In this document: positions 16,890-26,239 of the stretch, in pieces | Layout: each line of letters starts with the position of its first letter | Position numbering within the stretch: the first letter of the stretch is position 1 | NCBI RefSeq assembly: GCF_027587195.1 | Contig: NZ_JAPDDP010000054.1 | Coordinates: forward strand, 1 to 50,852 | Source of the DNA: Solirubrobacter phytolaccae | Lineage (GTDB): Bacteria; Actinomycetota; Thermoleophilia; Solirubrobacterales; Solirubrobacteraceae | DNA length: 50,852 nucleotides | Reading direction: 5' to 3' | Notes under the pieces: generated by a model | Told to the model about the DNA's origin: nothing | Seen by the model: only the letters and a program-made list of their open reading frames with translations | Database searches by the model: none | Position numbers and translations under genes: made by a program

Positions 16890-18226
16890 AGCTCACGATC
16901 GTCGGCGGGGGCGGCTTCCGGGTGCCGCTGGTGTACGGCGCGCTGCTGGACCGCAAGGAACGGCTGGGGCTGAGCGAGGTCGTGCTCTACGACATCGACG
17001 ACACGCGCCAGGACCGGATCGGGCACGTGCTGGACGGGCTCGCGGAGGAGAAGGGCACCACGCTGCCGTTCCGCACGACCACGGACCTCGTGGACGCGGT
17101 GCAGGGCGCGGACTTCGTGTTCTCCGCGATCCGCGTCGGCCAGCTCGAGGGCCGCGTGATCGACGAGGACGTGCCGCTCGGGATGGGCGTGCTCGGCCAG
17201 GAGACGACCGGGCCGGGCGGCATCTGCTTCGCGCTGCGGACGATCCCGGTGATGACCACGCTCGCCGAGACGATGGCCGCGCACGCGCCCAACGCGTGGC
17301 TGATCAACTTCACGAACCCGGCGGGCATGGTCACCGAGGCCCTGCAGCGCGTGCTCGGGGACAAGGTCGTCGGCATCTGCGACTCGCCGTCGGGCATGTG
17401 CCGGCGCGTCGCCGCGGTCATGGGCAAGGACCCCAAGGCGCTGTGGTTCGACTACTTCGGCCTCAACCACCTCGGCTGGCTCAAGGACGTGCGCGACGGC
17501 ACGGGCGCGCCGCTGCTGGACGAGCTGCTCGCCGACGAGACGGCGCTCGCGAAGTTCGAGGAGGGCCGGCTGTTCGGCGGCGACTGGCTGCGGACGCTCG
17601 CGATGCTCCCGAACGAGTACCTCTACTACTTCTACTACGCAGCGGACACGGTCAACGCGATCCGCGGCGGAGGCTCGCGCGGCGCGTTCCTGCTCCAGCA
17701 GCAGCGCGAGTTCTACGCGCGCAACGGGGCGAATCCCGAAGCCGCGCTGGCCGACTGGCGCGCCACCCGGCACGACCGCGAGCGCACCTACATGGCCGAG
17801 GCGCGCAGCGCGGCGGGCCAGGACGGCGAGCACGACATCGAGGAGAACTCGGGCTACGAGAGCGAGGCGATGGCCGTCGTGGACGCGATCGTCAACAACA
17901 CGCGCGAGGTGCTCATCCTCAACACCGCGAACCGGAGTGCGCTGCCGTTCCTGGACGAGCGCGCCGTGGTCGAGGTGCCGTGCATCGTCGGGCGCAGCGG
18001 GCCGGTCCCGGTCGCGGTCGGCGAGGTCCCCGCGCACGCGGCTTCCCTCATCTCGACCATGAAGGACGTCGAGCGCACGACGATCGAGGCGGCGCTGACC
18101 GGCTCCGAGCAGCTCGCGATCAAGGCGCTCGCGCTGCACCCGCTCGTGCCGTCGGTAAACACGGCGCGCGAGATCTTCGACGGGTACCGCCGTCGGCTGC
18201 CCGAGCTGGCGGAGACGTTCGCCTGA
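16886..18226 (+). CDS. GH4 family NAD-dependent (phospho)glycosidase
   Basis: A 446-residue glycoside hydrolase family 4 enzyme. The Rossmann fold begins at residue 2 (LTIVGGGGFRVP). Family landmarks are INFTNPAG (140-147), the metal-binding cysteine in GICDSPSG (Cys165) and the metal-binding His in GLNHLGW (His195). GH4 enzymes cleave by oxidation-elimination at C3 with NAD+ and a divalent metal. The four residues from the cysteine usually track substrate class; CDSP is closer to the CDMP/CNVP type of 6-phospho-glycosidases than to CHSV alpha-galactosidases, so a 6-phospho-beta-glucosidase-like activity is the best guess. No PTS genes accompany it; a kinase and an ABC importer do. Confidence 0.9.
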   Translation: MKLTIVGGGGFRVPLVYGALLDRKERLGLSEVVLYDIDDTRQDRIGHVLDGLAEEKGTTLPFRTTTDLVDAVQGADFVFSAIRVGQLEGRVIDEDVPLGMGVLGQETTGPGGICFALRTIPVMTTLAETMAAHAPNAWLINFTNPAGMVTEALQRVLGDKVVGICDSPSGMCRRVAAVMGKDPKALWFDYFGLNHLGWLKDVRDGTGAPLLDELLADETALAKFEEGRLFGGDWLRTLAMLPNEYLYYFYYAADTVNAIRGGGSRGAFLLQQQREFYARNGANPEAALADWRATRHDRERTYMAEARSAAGQDGEHDIEENSGYESEAMAVVDAIVNNTREVLILNTANRSALPFLDERAVVEVPCIVGRSGPVPVAVGEVPAHAASLISTMKDVERTTIEAALTGSEQLAIKALALHPLVPSVNTAREIFDGYRRRLPELAETFA

Positions 18227-19134
18227 TGAGCGTCGATCTCGCCTGCGCCGAGCCCGCGTTCCTGGACCTGACGATGGTCGGGCTGGACCGGATCCCCAAG
18301 CCCGGGGAGGAGCGCCTCGCGCAGGACTTCCTGCGCTCGCCGGGCGGCGGCGCGATCACCGCCGTCGGCGCCGCGCGGCTCGGCCTCTCCAGCTCGCTTA
18401 CCAGCCCGCTCGGCGACGACGCCGTCGGGATGCTGCTGCGCACGCTGCTCGCCGACGAGGGCGTGCGCTGGGACGGGCGGCTCGTGGAGCGCACGCCGGT
18501 CACGGTGATCATGCCGACCGACGGCGACCGGGCGATGGCGACCTTTGACCCGGGGGAGAGCGTGACCGCCACGGAGCTCGGTGCTGTCGAGCCCCGCGCG
18601 GTCGTGCTGTCGATCCCCCGTTTGCCCCTCGCGCCGGCGGGCGCACGCACCTACGTCTCGGTTGGTGACCTGGACGCGCGTGCGCTCGCCGGTCGGGAGC
18701 TCCCCGCGGAGCTCTCGACCGCGCGGGCACTGCTGGTGAACGAGCGCGAGGCGCTGCTGCTCAGTGGCGCGCCGGACGCGCAGACCGCGGCGGCGCAGCT
18801 CGCGCGGGCGGCGCCGCTCGCGATCGTGACTTTGGGCCCGGAAGGCGCACTTGCCGCCGGGGCGGAGGGGACGGTCCACGTCGAAGGCGTGGCCGTCGAG
18901 GCAGTGGACACGACGGGCGCCGGCGACCTGTTCGCCGCCGCCTACGTGTGGGCCGACCATTGGGGTGCGGCGCTCGAGCAGCGCCTGCGCTGGGCGGTCC
19001 TGTATGCATCACTGTCGGTTCGGGTCGCCACTGCGGTAGCGGGGGCGGTGACGTTGAGGGCGCTCTTGGAGGAGGGCGCGGGATACGGGCTGACGTCGCC
19101 AGTGCGACAGCCAGCGATGAAGGAGGATCAGTGA
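18226..19134 (+). CDS. PfkB/ribokinase-family sugar kinase
   Basis: A 302-residue carbohydrate kinase overlapping the GH4 stop by one base (TGATG). The glycine-rich substrate motif is SPGGGA (residues 38-43) and the ATP/anion-hole signature with the catalytic base is DTTGAGDLF (228-236, Asp234). The middle holds VNEREALLL, the usual NxxE element, at about 171-179. It would phosphorylate an imported sugar or a sugar released by the GH4 enzyme. The exact substrate is not readable. Alternative starts are unlikely because of the tight coupling. The stop overlaps the binding-protein gene by 4 bp. Confidence 0.9.
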   Translation: MSVDLACAEPAFLDLTMVGLDRIPKPGEERLAQDFLRSPGGGAITAVGAARLGLSSSLTSPLGDDAVGMLLRTLLADEGVRWDGRLVERTPVTVIMPTDGDRAMATFDPGESVTATELGAVEPRAVVLSIPRLPLAPAGARTYVSVGDLDARALAGRELPAELSTARALLVNEREALLLSGAPDAQTAAAQLARAAPLAIVTLGPEGALAAGAEGTVHVEGVAVEAVDTTGAGDLFAAAYVWADHWGAALEQRLRWAVLYASLSVRVATAVAGAVTLRALLEEGAGYGLTSPVRQPAMKEDQ

Positions 19135-20477
19135 AGGCGAAGAGTGTGCTGGCTGCGTTTGCTCTGTCGGCGCTCGTCGCCGGCTGCGGCGCGGCGCCCG
19201 GTGGCGACAGCAACGAGGACAAGCCCGCCTCGACCCCGGCCGCGACGGCCGAGGCCAAACCCGACATCGCCAAGGCCGGCGACGTGACGCTCAAGGTCTG
19301 GGACCAGAACGTCCGCGGCGGGCAGAACGCGGAGATCGAGGAGCTCAACAAGCAGTTCGAGGCCAAGTACCCGAACGTGAAGATCGACCGCACGAAGAAG
19401 TCCTTCGAGGACCTGCTGAAGACGGTCAAGCTCGCGGCTTCAGGCGCGGACGCGCCCGACGTGGTGCAGGCCAACCAGGGCCGCGGCGTGATGGGTGAGA
19501 TGGTCAAGGCCCAGCTGCTGCGTCCCGTGACCGACTACGCGAAGGTCTACGACTGGGAGTCGCGCTACTCCTCGACGCTCCTGGACCTGAACAAGTTCTC
19601 CGCCGACGGCGCGGAGTTCGGCTCCGGTGATCTGTACGGGCTCTCCCAGATGGGCGAGATCGTGGGCGTCTTCTACAACAAGGAGAAGGTCGCCACGCCG
19701 CCGACGACGTTGACCGAGTTCGAGGCGTCGTTGCAGCAGGTCAAGGACGGCGGCGACACGCCGATCATGTTCGGCAACCTCGAGAAGTGGCCCGGCATCC
19801 ACAACTTCGAGAGCGTGCTCGGCCAGACGGCCGACAAGCAGGCGATCCGCGACTTCGTGTTCGCCCGCGACGGCGCCTCGTTCGACAACCCGGAGTTCCA
19901 GGCCGGCGCGACGAAGATCAAGGAGTGGGTCGACAAGGGCTACTTCAACAAGAACTTCAACGGCACGGACTACGACCCGGCGTGGCAGTCGTTCGCGAAG
20001 GGGAAGTCGGCGTACCTGATCGCGGGCACGTGGGTGACCGCGGACCTGGCCGACCAGATGGGCGACAACGTCGGCTTCATGCTGATGCCGGGCGCCGACG
20101 CCAACGCGCCGGTCTCGCTCGGCGGTGAGGACCTGCCGTTCACGATCACGACGGCTTCCAAGGTCCCGGACGTCGCTTCCGCCTACATCGACTTCCTCAC
20201 GGACGCGAACGCCGCCAAGGTGCTCGTGGACACGAACAACCTGCCGGCCATGAAGGGCGCGCCCGCGCCTGCCGGGGGCGTGTCGGTGGACGTGGCCAAC
20301 GCGTGGCAGAAGCTCAACGACGCCGACGGCGTGATCCCGTACCTGGACTACACGACGCCGACGTTCTACGACGACATCAGCGGCGCCATCCAGGAGCTGC
20401 TGGCGGGCAAGCAGTCGCCGACGGAGTTCACCGCCGGCGTGCAGAGCGCGTTCGACAAGTGGTCGGAGTCGCGCTGA
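19131..20477 (+). CDS. ABC sugar transporter substrate-binding lipoprotein (CUT1)
   Basis: A 448-residue extracellular solute-binding protein, family 1. The lipoprotein signal ends in the lipobox LVAGC with Cys19 as the lipidated residue, followed by a Pro/Ala/Asp-rich linker (residues 20-55). The mature part shows TLKVWDQNVRGGQNAEIEELNKQF and later YLIAGTWVTADL, typical of maltose/oligosaccharide-type binding proteins. GTG 19131 is set by a strong AAGGAGG site 4 nt upstream and overlaps the kinase stop. It binds the sugar outside the membrane and hands it to the two permeases that follow. Confidence 0.94.
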   Translation: MKAKSVLAAFALSALVAGCGAAPGGDSNEDKPASTPAATAEAKPDIAKAGDVTLKVWDQNVRGGQNAEIEELNKQFEAKYPNVKIDRTKKSFEDLLKTVKLAASGADAPDVVQANQGRGVMGEMVKAQLLRPVTDYAKVYDWESRYSSTLLDLNKFSADGAEFGSGDLYGLSQMGEIVGVFYNKEKVATPPTTLTEFEASLQQVKDGGDTPIMFGNLEKWPGIHNFESVLGQTADKQAIRDFVFARDGASFDNPEFQAGATKIKEWVDKGYFNKNFNGTDYDPAWQSFAKGKSAYLIAGTWVTADLADQMGDNVGFMLMPGADANAPVSLGGEDLPFTITTASKVPDVASAYIDFLTDANAAKVLVDTNNLPAMKGAPAPAGGVSVDVANAWQKLNDADGVIPYLDYTTPTFYDDISGAIQELLAGKQSPTEFTAGVQSAFDKWSESR

Positions 20478-20478
20478 C

Positions 20479-21408
20479 GTGGGTGTAGCGGCCGCGCCAC
20501 TGGAAGCGGCCGCCCGTGAGGGTTCGCCGGGCGAACGTCCGCCCGGCGAGCCGCGTCTCGTCGGCTACCTGTACGTGCTGCCGGCGTTCGCGGTGTTCGC
20601 CGTGTTCGTGCTGGTGCCGCTGGTGCACGCGGCGTGGATCTCGCTGTGGGACTGGAACGGGCTGCCGAACTCGCCCGCCACCTGGGCCGGGATCGGCAAC
20701 TACACGGACGTCTTCACCGACGAGCAGCTGCGCAGCGCGTTCGTGCACGCGCTCATCCTGCTGGTCTTCTACGCCGTGCTGCCGATCCTGATCGGCCTGC
20801 TGCTGGCGGGCGTGATGGCGCGGGCGCGCGTGCGCGGGCTGGCGCTGTTCCGGACGATCCTGTTCCTGCCGCAGGTGATCGCGATGGTCGTCGTCGCGAC
20901 GATGTGGAAGATGATCTACGACCCCGAGAACGGCGCGCTCAACCGCTTCCTCGGCTGGTTCGGGATCGAGGGCAAGTCGTGGCTGGGAGACTTCTCGCTG
21001 GCGCTGCCGTCGGTCGGGCTGATCGGCACGTGGGTGTACTTCGGCCTGGCGATGGTGCTGCTCACGGCGGGCGTGCAGAAGATCCCGCCGTCGCTGTACG
21101 ACGCGGCGCGCGTGGACGGCGCCGGGCCGTTCCGCGAGTTCCTGGCGGTGACGCTGCCGGGGCTGCGCGGGGAGATCGCGGTCGCGCTCACGCTGACGAC
21201 GATCTACGCGCTGCGCAACTTCGACCTCGTCTACATCACCACGCAGGGCGGCCCCGGCGACTCGACGACCGTGCCCGCCTTCCAGGTCTTCTCGCGCGCG
21301 TTCCAGGGCAGCCAGGTCGGCTCGGCCGCCGCCGTCGGCATCACCCTGACGTTCGTGATCTTCCTGATCTCGTTCGCGATCAACCGCGTCGCGGAGCGGT
21401 CGACATGA
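20479..21408 (+). CDS. ABC sugar permease, MalF type
   Basis: A 309-residue membrane protein with six expected spans; the first is VGYLYVLPAFAVFAVFVLVPLVHAAW. The EAA loop that docks the ATPase is YDAARVDGAGPFREFLAVTLPGLRGEI near residue 210. Forms the translocation channel with the next gene's product. GTG 20479 is one base past the binding-protein stop. A proline/glycine-rich cytoplasmic N-terminus (residues 1-26) precedes span 1. Confidence 0.94.
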   Translation: MGVAAAPLEAAAREGSPGERPPGEPRLVGYLYVLPAFAVFAVFVLVPLVHAAWISLWDWNGLPNSPATWAGIGNYTDVFTDEQLRSAFVHALILLVFYAVLPILIGLLLAGVMARARVRGLALFRTILFLPQVIAMVVVATMWKMIYDPENGALNRFLGWFGIEGKSWLGDFSLALPSVGLIGTWVYFGLAMVLLTAGVQKIPPSLYDAARVDGAGPFREFLAVTLPGLRGEIAVALTLTTIYALRNFDLVYITTQGGPGDSTTVPAFQVFSRAFQGSQVGSAAAVGITLTFVIFLISFAINRVAERST

Positions 21409-22226
21409 CTTCGCGCGCGGAGCAGTCGCTCGGCTACGTGATCCTCGGCGTGTTCTCGCTGATCGCGCTGCTGCCGGTCGCCGGGATCGTCTTCACGGCG
21501 CTGCAGGACCCGGACGGCTTCGCAGCCTTCGGCTCGATCGACGGCCTGCACTTCTCGAACTTCACGACCGCCTGGGATGAGGCGAACTTCGGCACCTACC
21601 TGAAGAACAGCGTCTTCGTGACCGTGGTCGTCGTGTCGGTCTCGAGCGTGCTGTCGATCCTCGCCGGCTACGCGTTCGGGCTCATGCGCTTCCGCGGCTC
21701 GACCGTCCTGTTCTACGTGTTCCTGCTCGGGCTGATGGTCCCGATGGAGGCGATCATCGTGCCGCTGTACTACGAGATGCGCGACAACTGGAAGCTCCAG
21801 AACACCTACTGGTCGATCATCCTGCCGCAGATCGCGACGTCGGTCGCGTTCGGGACGTTCTGGATGCGCACGTACTTCCGGTCCGTGCCGCGGTCGTTGG
21901 TCGAAGCCGCACGGCTCGACGGCGCCTCCTCGTGGTTCACCCTGTGGCGCGTGCTGCTGCCGCTCGCCAAGCCCGCCGTGCTGACCATGGGCGTGCTGCT
22001 GTTCATGTGGACCTGGAACGAGTTCCTGCTCGTGCTCGTGATGATCACGGACGACTCCAAGCTGACGGCGCCGCTCGGTCTGAGCGTGTTCCAGGGGCGC
22101 AACACGTCGGACCTGACGCTGATGGCGGCGGGCTCGGTGATCGTGGCGCTGCCGGTCGTGATCGTGTACGTCTTCCTCCAGCGGCACTTCATCCGCGGGA
22201 TGCTCTCAGGGGCGGTGAAGGGCTGA
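21405..22226 (+). CDS. ABC sugar permease, MalG type
   Basis: A 273-residue, six-span inner-membrane permease. The EAA motif VEAARLDGASSWFTLWRVLLPLAKPAV lies at about residues 166-192. The ATG overlaps the stop of the first permease (ATGA). The C-terminal signature VFLQRHFIRGMLSGAVKG is typical of MalG-like CUT1 subunits. It pairs with the preceding permease. Confidence 0.95.
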   Translation: MTSRAEQSLGYVILGVFSLIALLPVAGIVFTALQDPDGFAAFGSIDGLHFSNFTTAWDEANFGTYLKNSVFVTVVVVSVSSVLSILAGYAFGLMRFRGSTVLFYVFLLGLMVPMEAIIVPLYYEMRDNWKLQNTYWSIILPQIATSVAFGTFWMRTYFRSVPRSLVEAARLDGASSWFTLWRVLLPLAKPAVLTMGVLLFMWTWNEFLLVLVMITDDSKLTAPLGLSVFQGRNTSDLTLMAAGSVIVALPVVIVYVFLQRHFIRGMLSGAVKG

Positions 22227-23236
<1,010 letters not shown>

Positions 23237-23240
<4 letters not shown>

Positions 23241-23755
23241 TCGTCTACGCCATGAGCGTCTCGACCGATGGCTACATCAAGGACGCCGAAGGCGGCTTCG
23301 ACTTCGCGGAGACGTCCGACGAGGTGTTCCGCTGGTGGATCGACTTCCAGCGGCGGTCGGTGCTCGACCTCTACGGCCGCGCGATCTACGAGGACATGCG
23401 CTATTGGGAGACCCTGGCCGACGACGCAACGGATGCTCACCGCGACTTCGCCGACGCCTGGCAGAAGACGCCGAAGATCGTGGTCTCGACGACGCTCGAG
23501 TCGGTCGAGCCGTACGCGCGGCTGGTCCGCGAGCCGGCGCACGTCCCGTCCGCCGAGGGCATGGTGACGATCGAGGGCGCTTCCCTCGCCGCGTCGATGA
23601 TCGACCGCATCGACGAGTTCTGGCCCGTCGTCTACCCGACCACGGTGGGCGGCGGCACGCCGTTCTTCCCGGCGGGCGTGCGGCTCAACCTGAAGCTCGT
23701 GGAGACCAGGCGCTTCGACTCAGGTGCGGTCCTGCTGCGCTATCAGCGCGCGTAG
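23237..23755 (+). CDS. RibD C-terminal/dihydrofolate reductase-like protein
   Basis: A 172-residue protein of the DHFR/RibD-C superfamily common in actinobacteria: an N-terminal strand VYAMSVSTDGYIKD, a helix with YGRAIYEDMRYWE, and the NADPH-binding end PVVYPTTVGGGTPFFP. True folate or riboflavin activity is not indicated, and most relatives have no known substrate. GTG 23237 overlaps the ATPase stop as GTGA, so it is translated as the last gene of the sugar operon. Whether a reductase step belongs to the sugar pathway is unknown. Its 3' end overlaps the convergent nucleotidyltransferase by 36 bp. Confidence 0.85.
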
Positions 23756-24397
23756 GTTCGCCGCCGCGTAGTCGAGGTCGATGCCGGTGTAGTCGTCGGG
23801 CAGGCCGCCGAGGTAGACCGCACGGGCCTTCGCGATCGCCACGTGGGGGAAGCGCGCGTGGGCCCACGCGGCGGCGTCGCCCTTCGGCGCGATCGCGCCG
23901 GTCACGAGCGAGTAGTAGATCCGGCAGAGCGCGAGGATCGCGTTCGTCGGCTCCTCGTGCAGGCCTTCCAGGATCGGCTCGACGCTCGCGAGCATCGCGG
24001 CGCGCAGCCGGTCGGGCGGGATCGCGGCGAGCAGGGTGCCGGGCGGCGGCCCGGCCAGCGCGTGGTCGGCGAGCAGCACCTTGTGGATGAGGATCGCGAG
24101 GTCGGGGTCCTTCCCGCTCGCCCACGTGTCGGGCAACCACGCGCCCCACTGGAAGTCCACGTACGTCGGCGCCTGGTGGTGCGCGACGAGCGTCACCTCG
24201 ACGGCCCGGCCCTGGATCGCCCGCAGGCCGTCGAACAGGCGCTGCTTCTCGTCGTCGGTCGTGCGCCGTTTGAGCACGGCGAGCACGTCGAGGTCGCTGC
24301 GCGGCGCCAGCCCGCCGTGGACGGCCGAGCCGAACAGGTAGACGCCGAGCGGGTCGAGCTCGGCGAGCAGCTTCAGAACGGGTTCGAGCTCGTGCAC
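23720..24397 (-). CDS. AadA-like nucleotidyltransferase
   Basis: A 225-residue protein with the nucleotidyltransferase signature GSAVHGGLAPRSDLDVLAVL (residues 23-42): Gly-Ser plus the metal-binding Asp35 and Asp37. The C-terminal half (about 110-225) is the helical DUF4111-type domain found in ANT(3'')/aminoglycoside adenylyltransferases (NAILALCRIYYSLVTGAIAPKGDAAAWA). It may adenylylate an aminoglycoside, but chromosomal relatives often have no proven resistance role. GTG start at 24397; no mobile element adjoins it. Confidence 0.85.
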   Translation of the reverse strand: MHELEPVLKLLAELDPLGVYLFGSAVHGGLAPRSDLDVLAVLKRRTTDDEKQRLFDGLRAIQGRAVEVTLVAHHQAPTYVDFQWGAWLPDTWASGKDPDLAILIHKVLLADHALAGPPPGTLLAAIPPDRLRAAMLASVEPILEGLHEEPTNAILALCRIYYSLVTGAIAPKGDAAAWAHARFPHVAIAKARAVYLGGLPDDYTGIDLDYAAANLRALIAQQDRT

Positions 24398-24401
24398 GAC
24401 C

Positions 24402-24415
24402 TAGAGTCTGTCGGG
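24402..24415 (+). promoter_or_regulatory. -10-like box of the gene at 24416
   Basis: TAGAGT (24402-24407) lies 8 nt before the ATG at 24416, with no ribosome-binding site between, so the mRNA is probably leaderless. Confidence 0.45.
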
Positions 24416-25084
24416 ATGCCTCGTCAACTGGCGGAGATCATGGCCGAGTACGCCGAGCACGAGGCGTCGCGCTTCTCCGCGCCCGACGCGGTGTGGGAGC
24501 CGACGGTGTTCACGCGCGACGACGCCGGGCACGTGCGGGCGCACGAGTTCCGCGAGCCCGACGACGACTCGGCGACGCGCCGGGTGCAGGGCATCGTGGT
24601 GGACTCGCGGGCGGCGGTGACGGGGCTGCTCCTGATGGTCTTCCGGCCCGAGCAGCTGCTGGTCACCACCACTGACGGCGCAACGCACATCGCCGCGAAG
24701 GCGCCGGTCGTGCGCGCGCTGGACGGGCCGCCCCAGCTGGCGGACTGGGAAGAGGTCACGCCCGGCGACGAGGTCGCGACGTTCGCGATCAACCTGCTGC
24801 GGAGCGCGCTCGGGCAGGACACGCTCTCCCAGCGCGCGGGTGCGCTCGAGGAGCTGTCGATGATCCGGCGCGCGCTCGACGGGTTCATCCGGCGCGTCGA
24901 CGCCGACGGCCACCTGCGGCTGCACTACGAGGACGAGGTCGTGCTGGAGGCGGATCGGCTCGCGCTCGTGGAGCTCGCGCGCGACGCGCTGGACCTCGCG
25001 GTCTCCCGCGGGCGCGTGGACAAGCAGATCGACGACGGCTTCACGCTCAAGCGGGTTCCGACCCCGCCGGCGGACCTGATCTGA
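24416..25084 (+). CDS. conserved-looking protein, unknown function
   Basis: A 222-residue soluble, acidic protein. Residues about 1-110 are strand-rich (WEPTVFTRDDAGHVRAHEF, then GIVVDSRAAVTGLLLMVFRPEQLLVTTTDG), and about 115-222 mostly helical (DEVATFAINLLRSALGQ, ALEELSMIRRALDGFIRRVDADGHLRLHYEDE). No signal peptide, membrane span or catalytic motif. Its first codons are set by the -10-like box; frame upstream overlaps the nucleotidyltransferase on the other strand. The 3' end overlaps the Lrp gene by 38 bp. Function unknown. Confidence 0.7.
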   Translation: MPRQLAEIMAEYAEHEASRFSAPDAVWEPTVFTRDDAGHVRAHEFREPDDDSATRRVQGIVVDSRAAVTGLLLMVFRPEQLLVTTTDGATHIAAKAPVVRALDGPPQLADWEEVTPGDEVATFAINLLRSALGQDTLSQRAGALEELSMIRRALDGFIRRVDADGHLRLHYEDEVVLEADRLALVELARDALDLAVSRGRVDKQIDDGFTLKRVPTPPADLI

Positions 25085-25490
25085 GGACGATCGTCGTCTC
25101 GGTGTCGGCCGCGCCGTGGCGCAGCCGCAGGGTCCGCAGCAGCATGTCCAGCTCGGCGGTGTCGCGGCACGCCACGCGCAGCTGGTAGTCCGGCGCGCCG
25201 GTGAGGTGGAGCACCTCGATCACGGGGTGCAGCTGGGAGGCCTCGATCGCGAACTGGTCGGAGTCGACGCCGGGGGAGAGCGTGATGCCGACGAGCGCCT
25301 CCAGGTTGCGCCCGCCCGCGGCGGGGTCGATCAGCGCGGTGAAGCCGAGGATCACGCCGGCCTGGCGCAGCCGGCGGACGCGGTCGGCGGCGGCGTTCGC
25401 GCTCAAACCCACCGCGGCTCCGAGCTCCCGCCACGACAAACGCCCATCTTCCCGGAGCAGCCTGAGGATCTCGCTGTCGGTCGGGTCCAT
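25047..25490 (-). CDS. Lrp/AsnC-family regulator
   Basis: A 147-residue regulator. The N-terminal helix-turn-helix is ILRLLREDGRLSWRELGAAVGLSANAAADRVRRLRQAGVI (residues about 8-47); the remainder is the amino-acid-binding RAM/ACT-like domain (VGITLSPGVDSDQF, IEVLHLTGAPDYQLRVACRD). Such proteins form octamers and respond to amino acids. It is divergent from a LysE-type exporter with 70 bp between, the classic arrangement for a regulator controlling the adjacent exporter. A GACAAT box 7 nt before the ATG may be the -10 element. Confidence 0.92.
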   Translation of the reverse strand: MDPTDSEILRLLREDGRLSWRELGAAVGLSANAAADRVRRLRQAGVILGFTALIDPAAGGRNLEALVGITLSPGVDSDQFAIEASQLHPVIEVLHLTGAPDYQLRVACRDTAELDMLLRTLRLRHGAADTETTIVLRSGPPAGSEPA

Positions 25491-25560
25491 GGCTGCGATT
25501 GTCTCAGTCTTTGGCCGCGACAGCTTGTCTTTCGCGGCGGGCGGCGCAAGAACATGCGGC

Positions 25561-26157
25561 ATGGATGCGTTGCTCGCCGGACTGCTTGCCGGACTCGCCA
25601 TCGCCATGCAGGTGGGCGCGGTCAGCCTGCTGCTGATCGAGGCGTCGGTCGTCGCCGGGCCGCGCAAGGGGCTGGCGGCGGGCATGGGCGTGGCGACGGT
25701 CGACTTCGCCTACGCGATCATCGCCGGGTTGGCGGGCGGCGCCGCGGGCGCGGTGCTGGCCGGGCACGAGGGCGAGATCAAGCTGGTCGCGGCGATCGTG
25801 CTCGGCGTGATCGCGGTGCACGGGCTCGCCGGGCTCTGGCGCGATCCCGAGGTGCGCGAGGTCGAGGCGGGCGGGAGCGTGCGCGCCCACTACGCGCGCT
25901 TCCTCGCGATCACGGCGGTCAACCCACTGACGATCGTGTCGTTCGCGGCGGTCGCGGCGGCGATGTCGCTCGACGGCTGGCGGGAGACCGTCGCCTTCGT
26001 GGCCGGCGTGGGGGTGGCGAGCGCGGGCTGGCACCTCGTGTTGACACTTGCCGCCGGTCACGCGGGACGCTGGGTCACGCCGGCGATCCGGCGCTCGCTC
26101 GCGATCGGTGGGCGCGTGCTCGTCCTCGCGATCGCCCTCCACCTGGCGGTCAGCTGA
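25561..26157 (+). CDS. LysE-family amino acid exporter
   Basis: A 198-residue membrane protein of the LysE/RhtB superfamily with six predicted spans. The first span and its loop (GLLAGLAIAMQVGAVSLLLIEASVVAGPRKGLAAGMGVATVDFAYA) hold the typical G-x-x-x-Q-V-G-A and P-R-x-G-x-x-A-G-x-G features. The loop with NPLTIVSFAAV in span 4 is also diagnostic. Exports an amino acid or small metabolite. Control by the divergent Lrp/AsnC regulator is inferred. Confidence 0.88.
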   Translation: MDALLAGLLAGLAIAMQVGAVSLLLIEASVVAGPRKGLAAGMGVATVDFAYAIIAGLAGGAAGAVLAGHEGEIKLVAAIVLGVIAVHGLAGLWRDPEVREVEAGGSVRAHYARFLAITAVNPLTIVSFAAVAAAMSLDGWRETVAFVAGVGVASAGWHLVLTLAAGHAGRWVTPAIRRSLAIGGRVLVLAIALHLAVS

Positions 26158-26197
26158 CTTACCGACAGAAGCGGCAGGAATTGCTCGCCGATCAGGT

Positions 26198-26217
26198 ATA
26201 AGTCGGTCTGTCCTTTG
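26198..26217. promoter_or_regulatory. operator-like sequence related to the deoR site
   Basis: These 20 bases match the site at 16095-16114 at 13 positions and share the AAGT-C-GTC core and spacing, 23 bp before the DUF1080 gene. It is less symmetric than the deoR site. A separate direct repeat GACAGAAG(C/T)GG flanks it at 26164-26174 and 26217-26227. Confidence 0.4.
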
Positions 26218-26239
26218 ACAGAAGTGGAGGGGGAGAGAG

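Noticed and set aside
23720-24397. Acquired aminoglycoside-resistance gene
   Set aside because: The protein is AadA-like, but there is no integron, transposon or change in codon use. A chromosomal relative of unknown activity is the safer reading.
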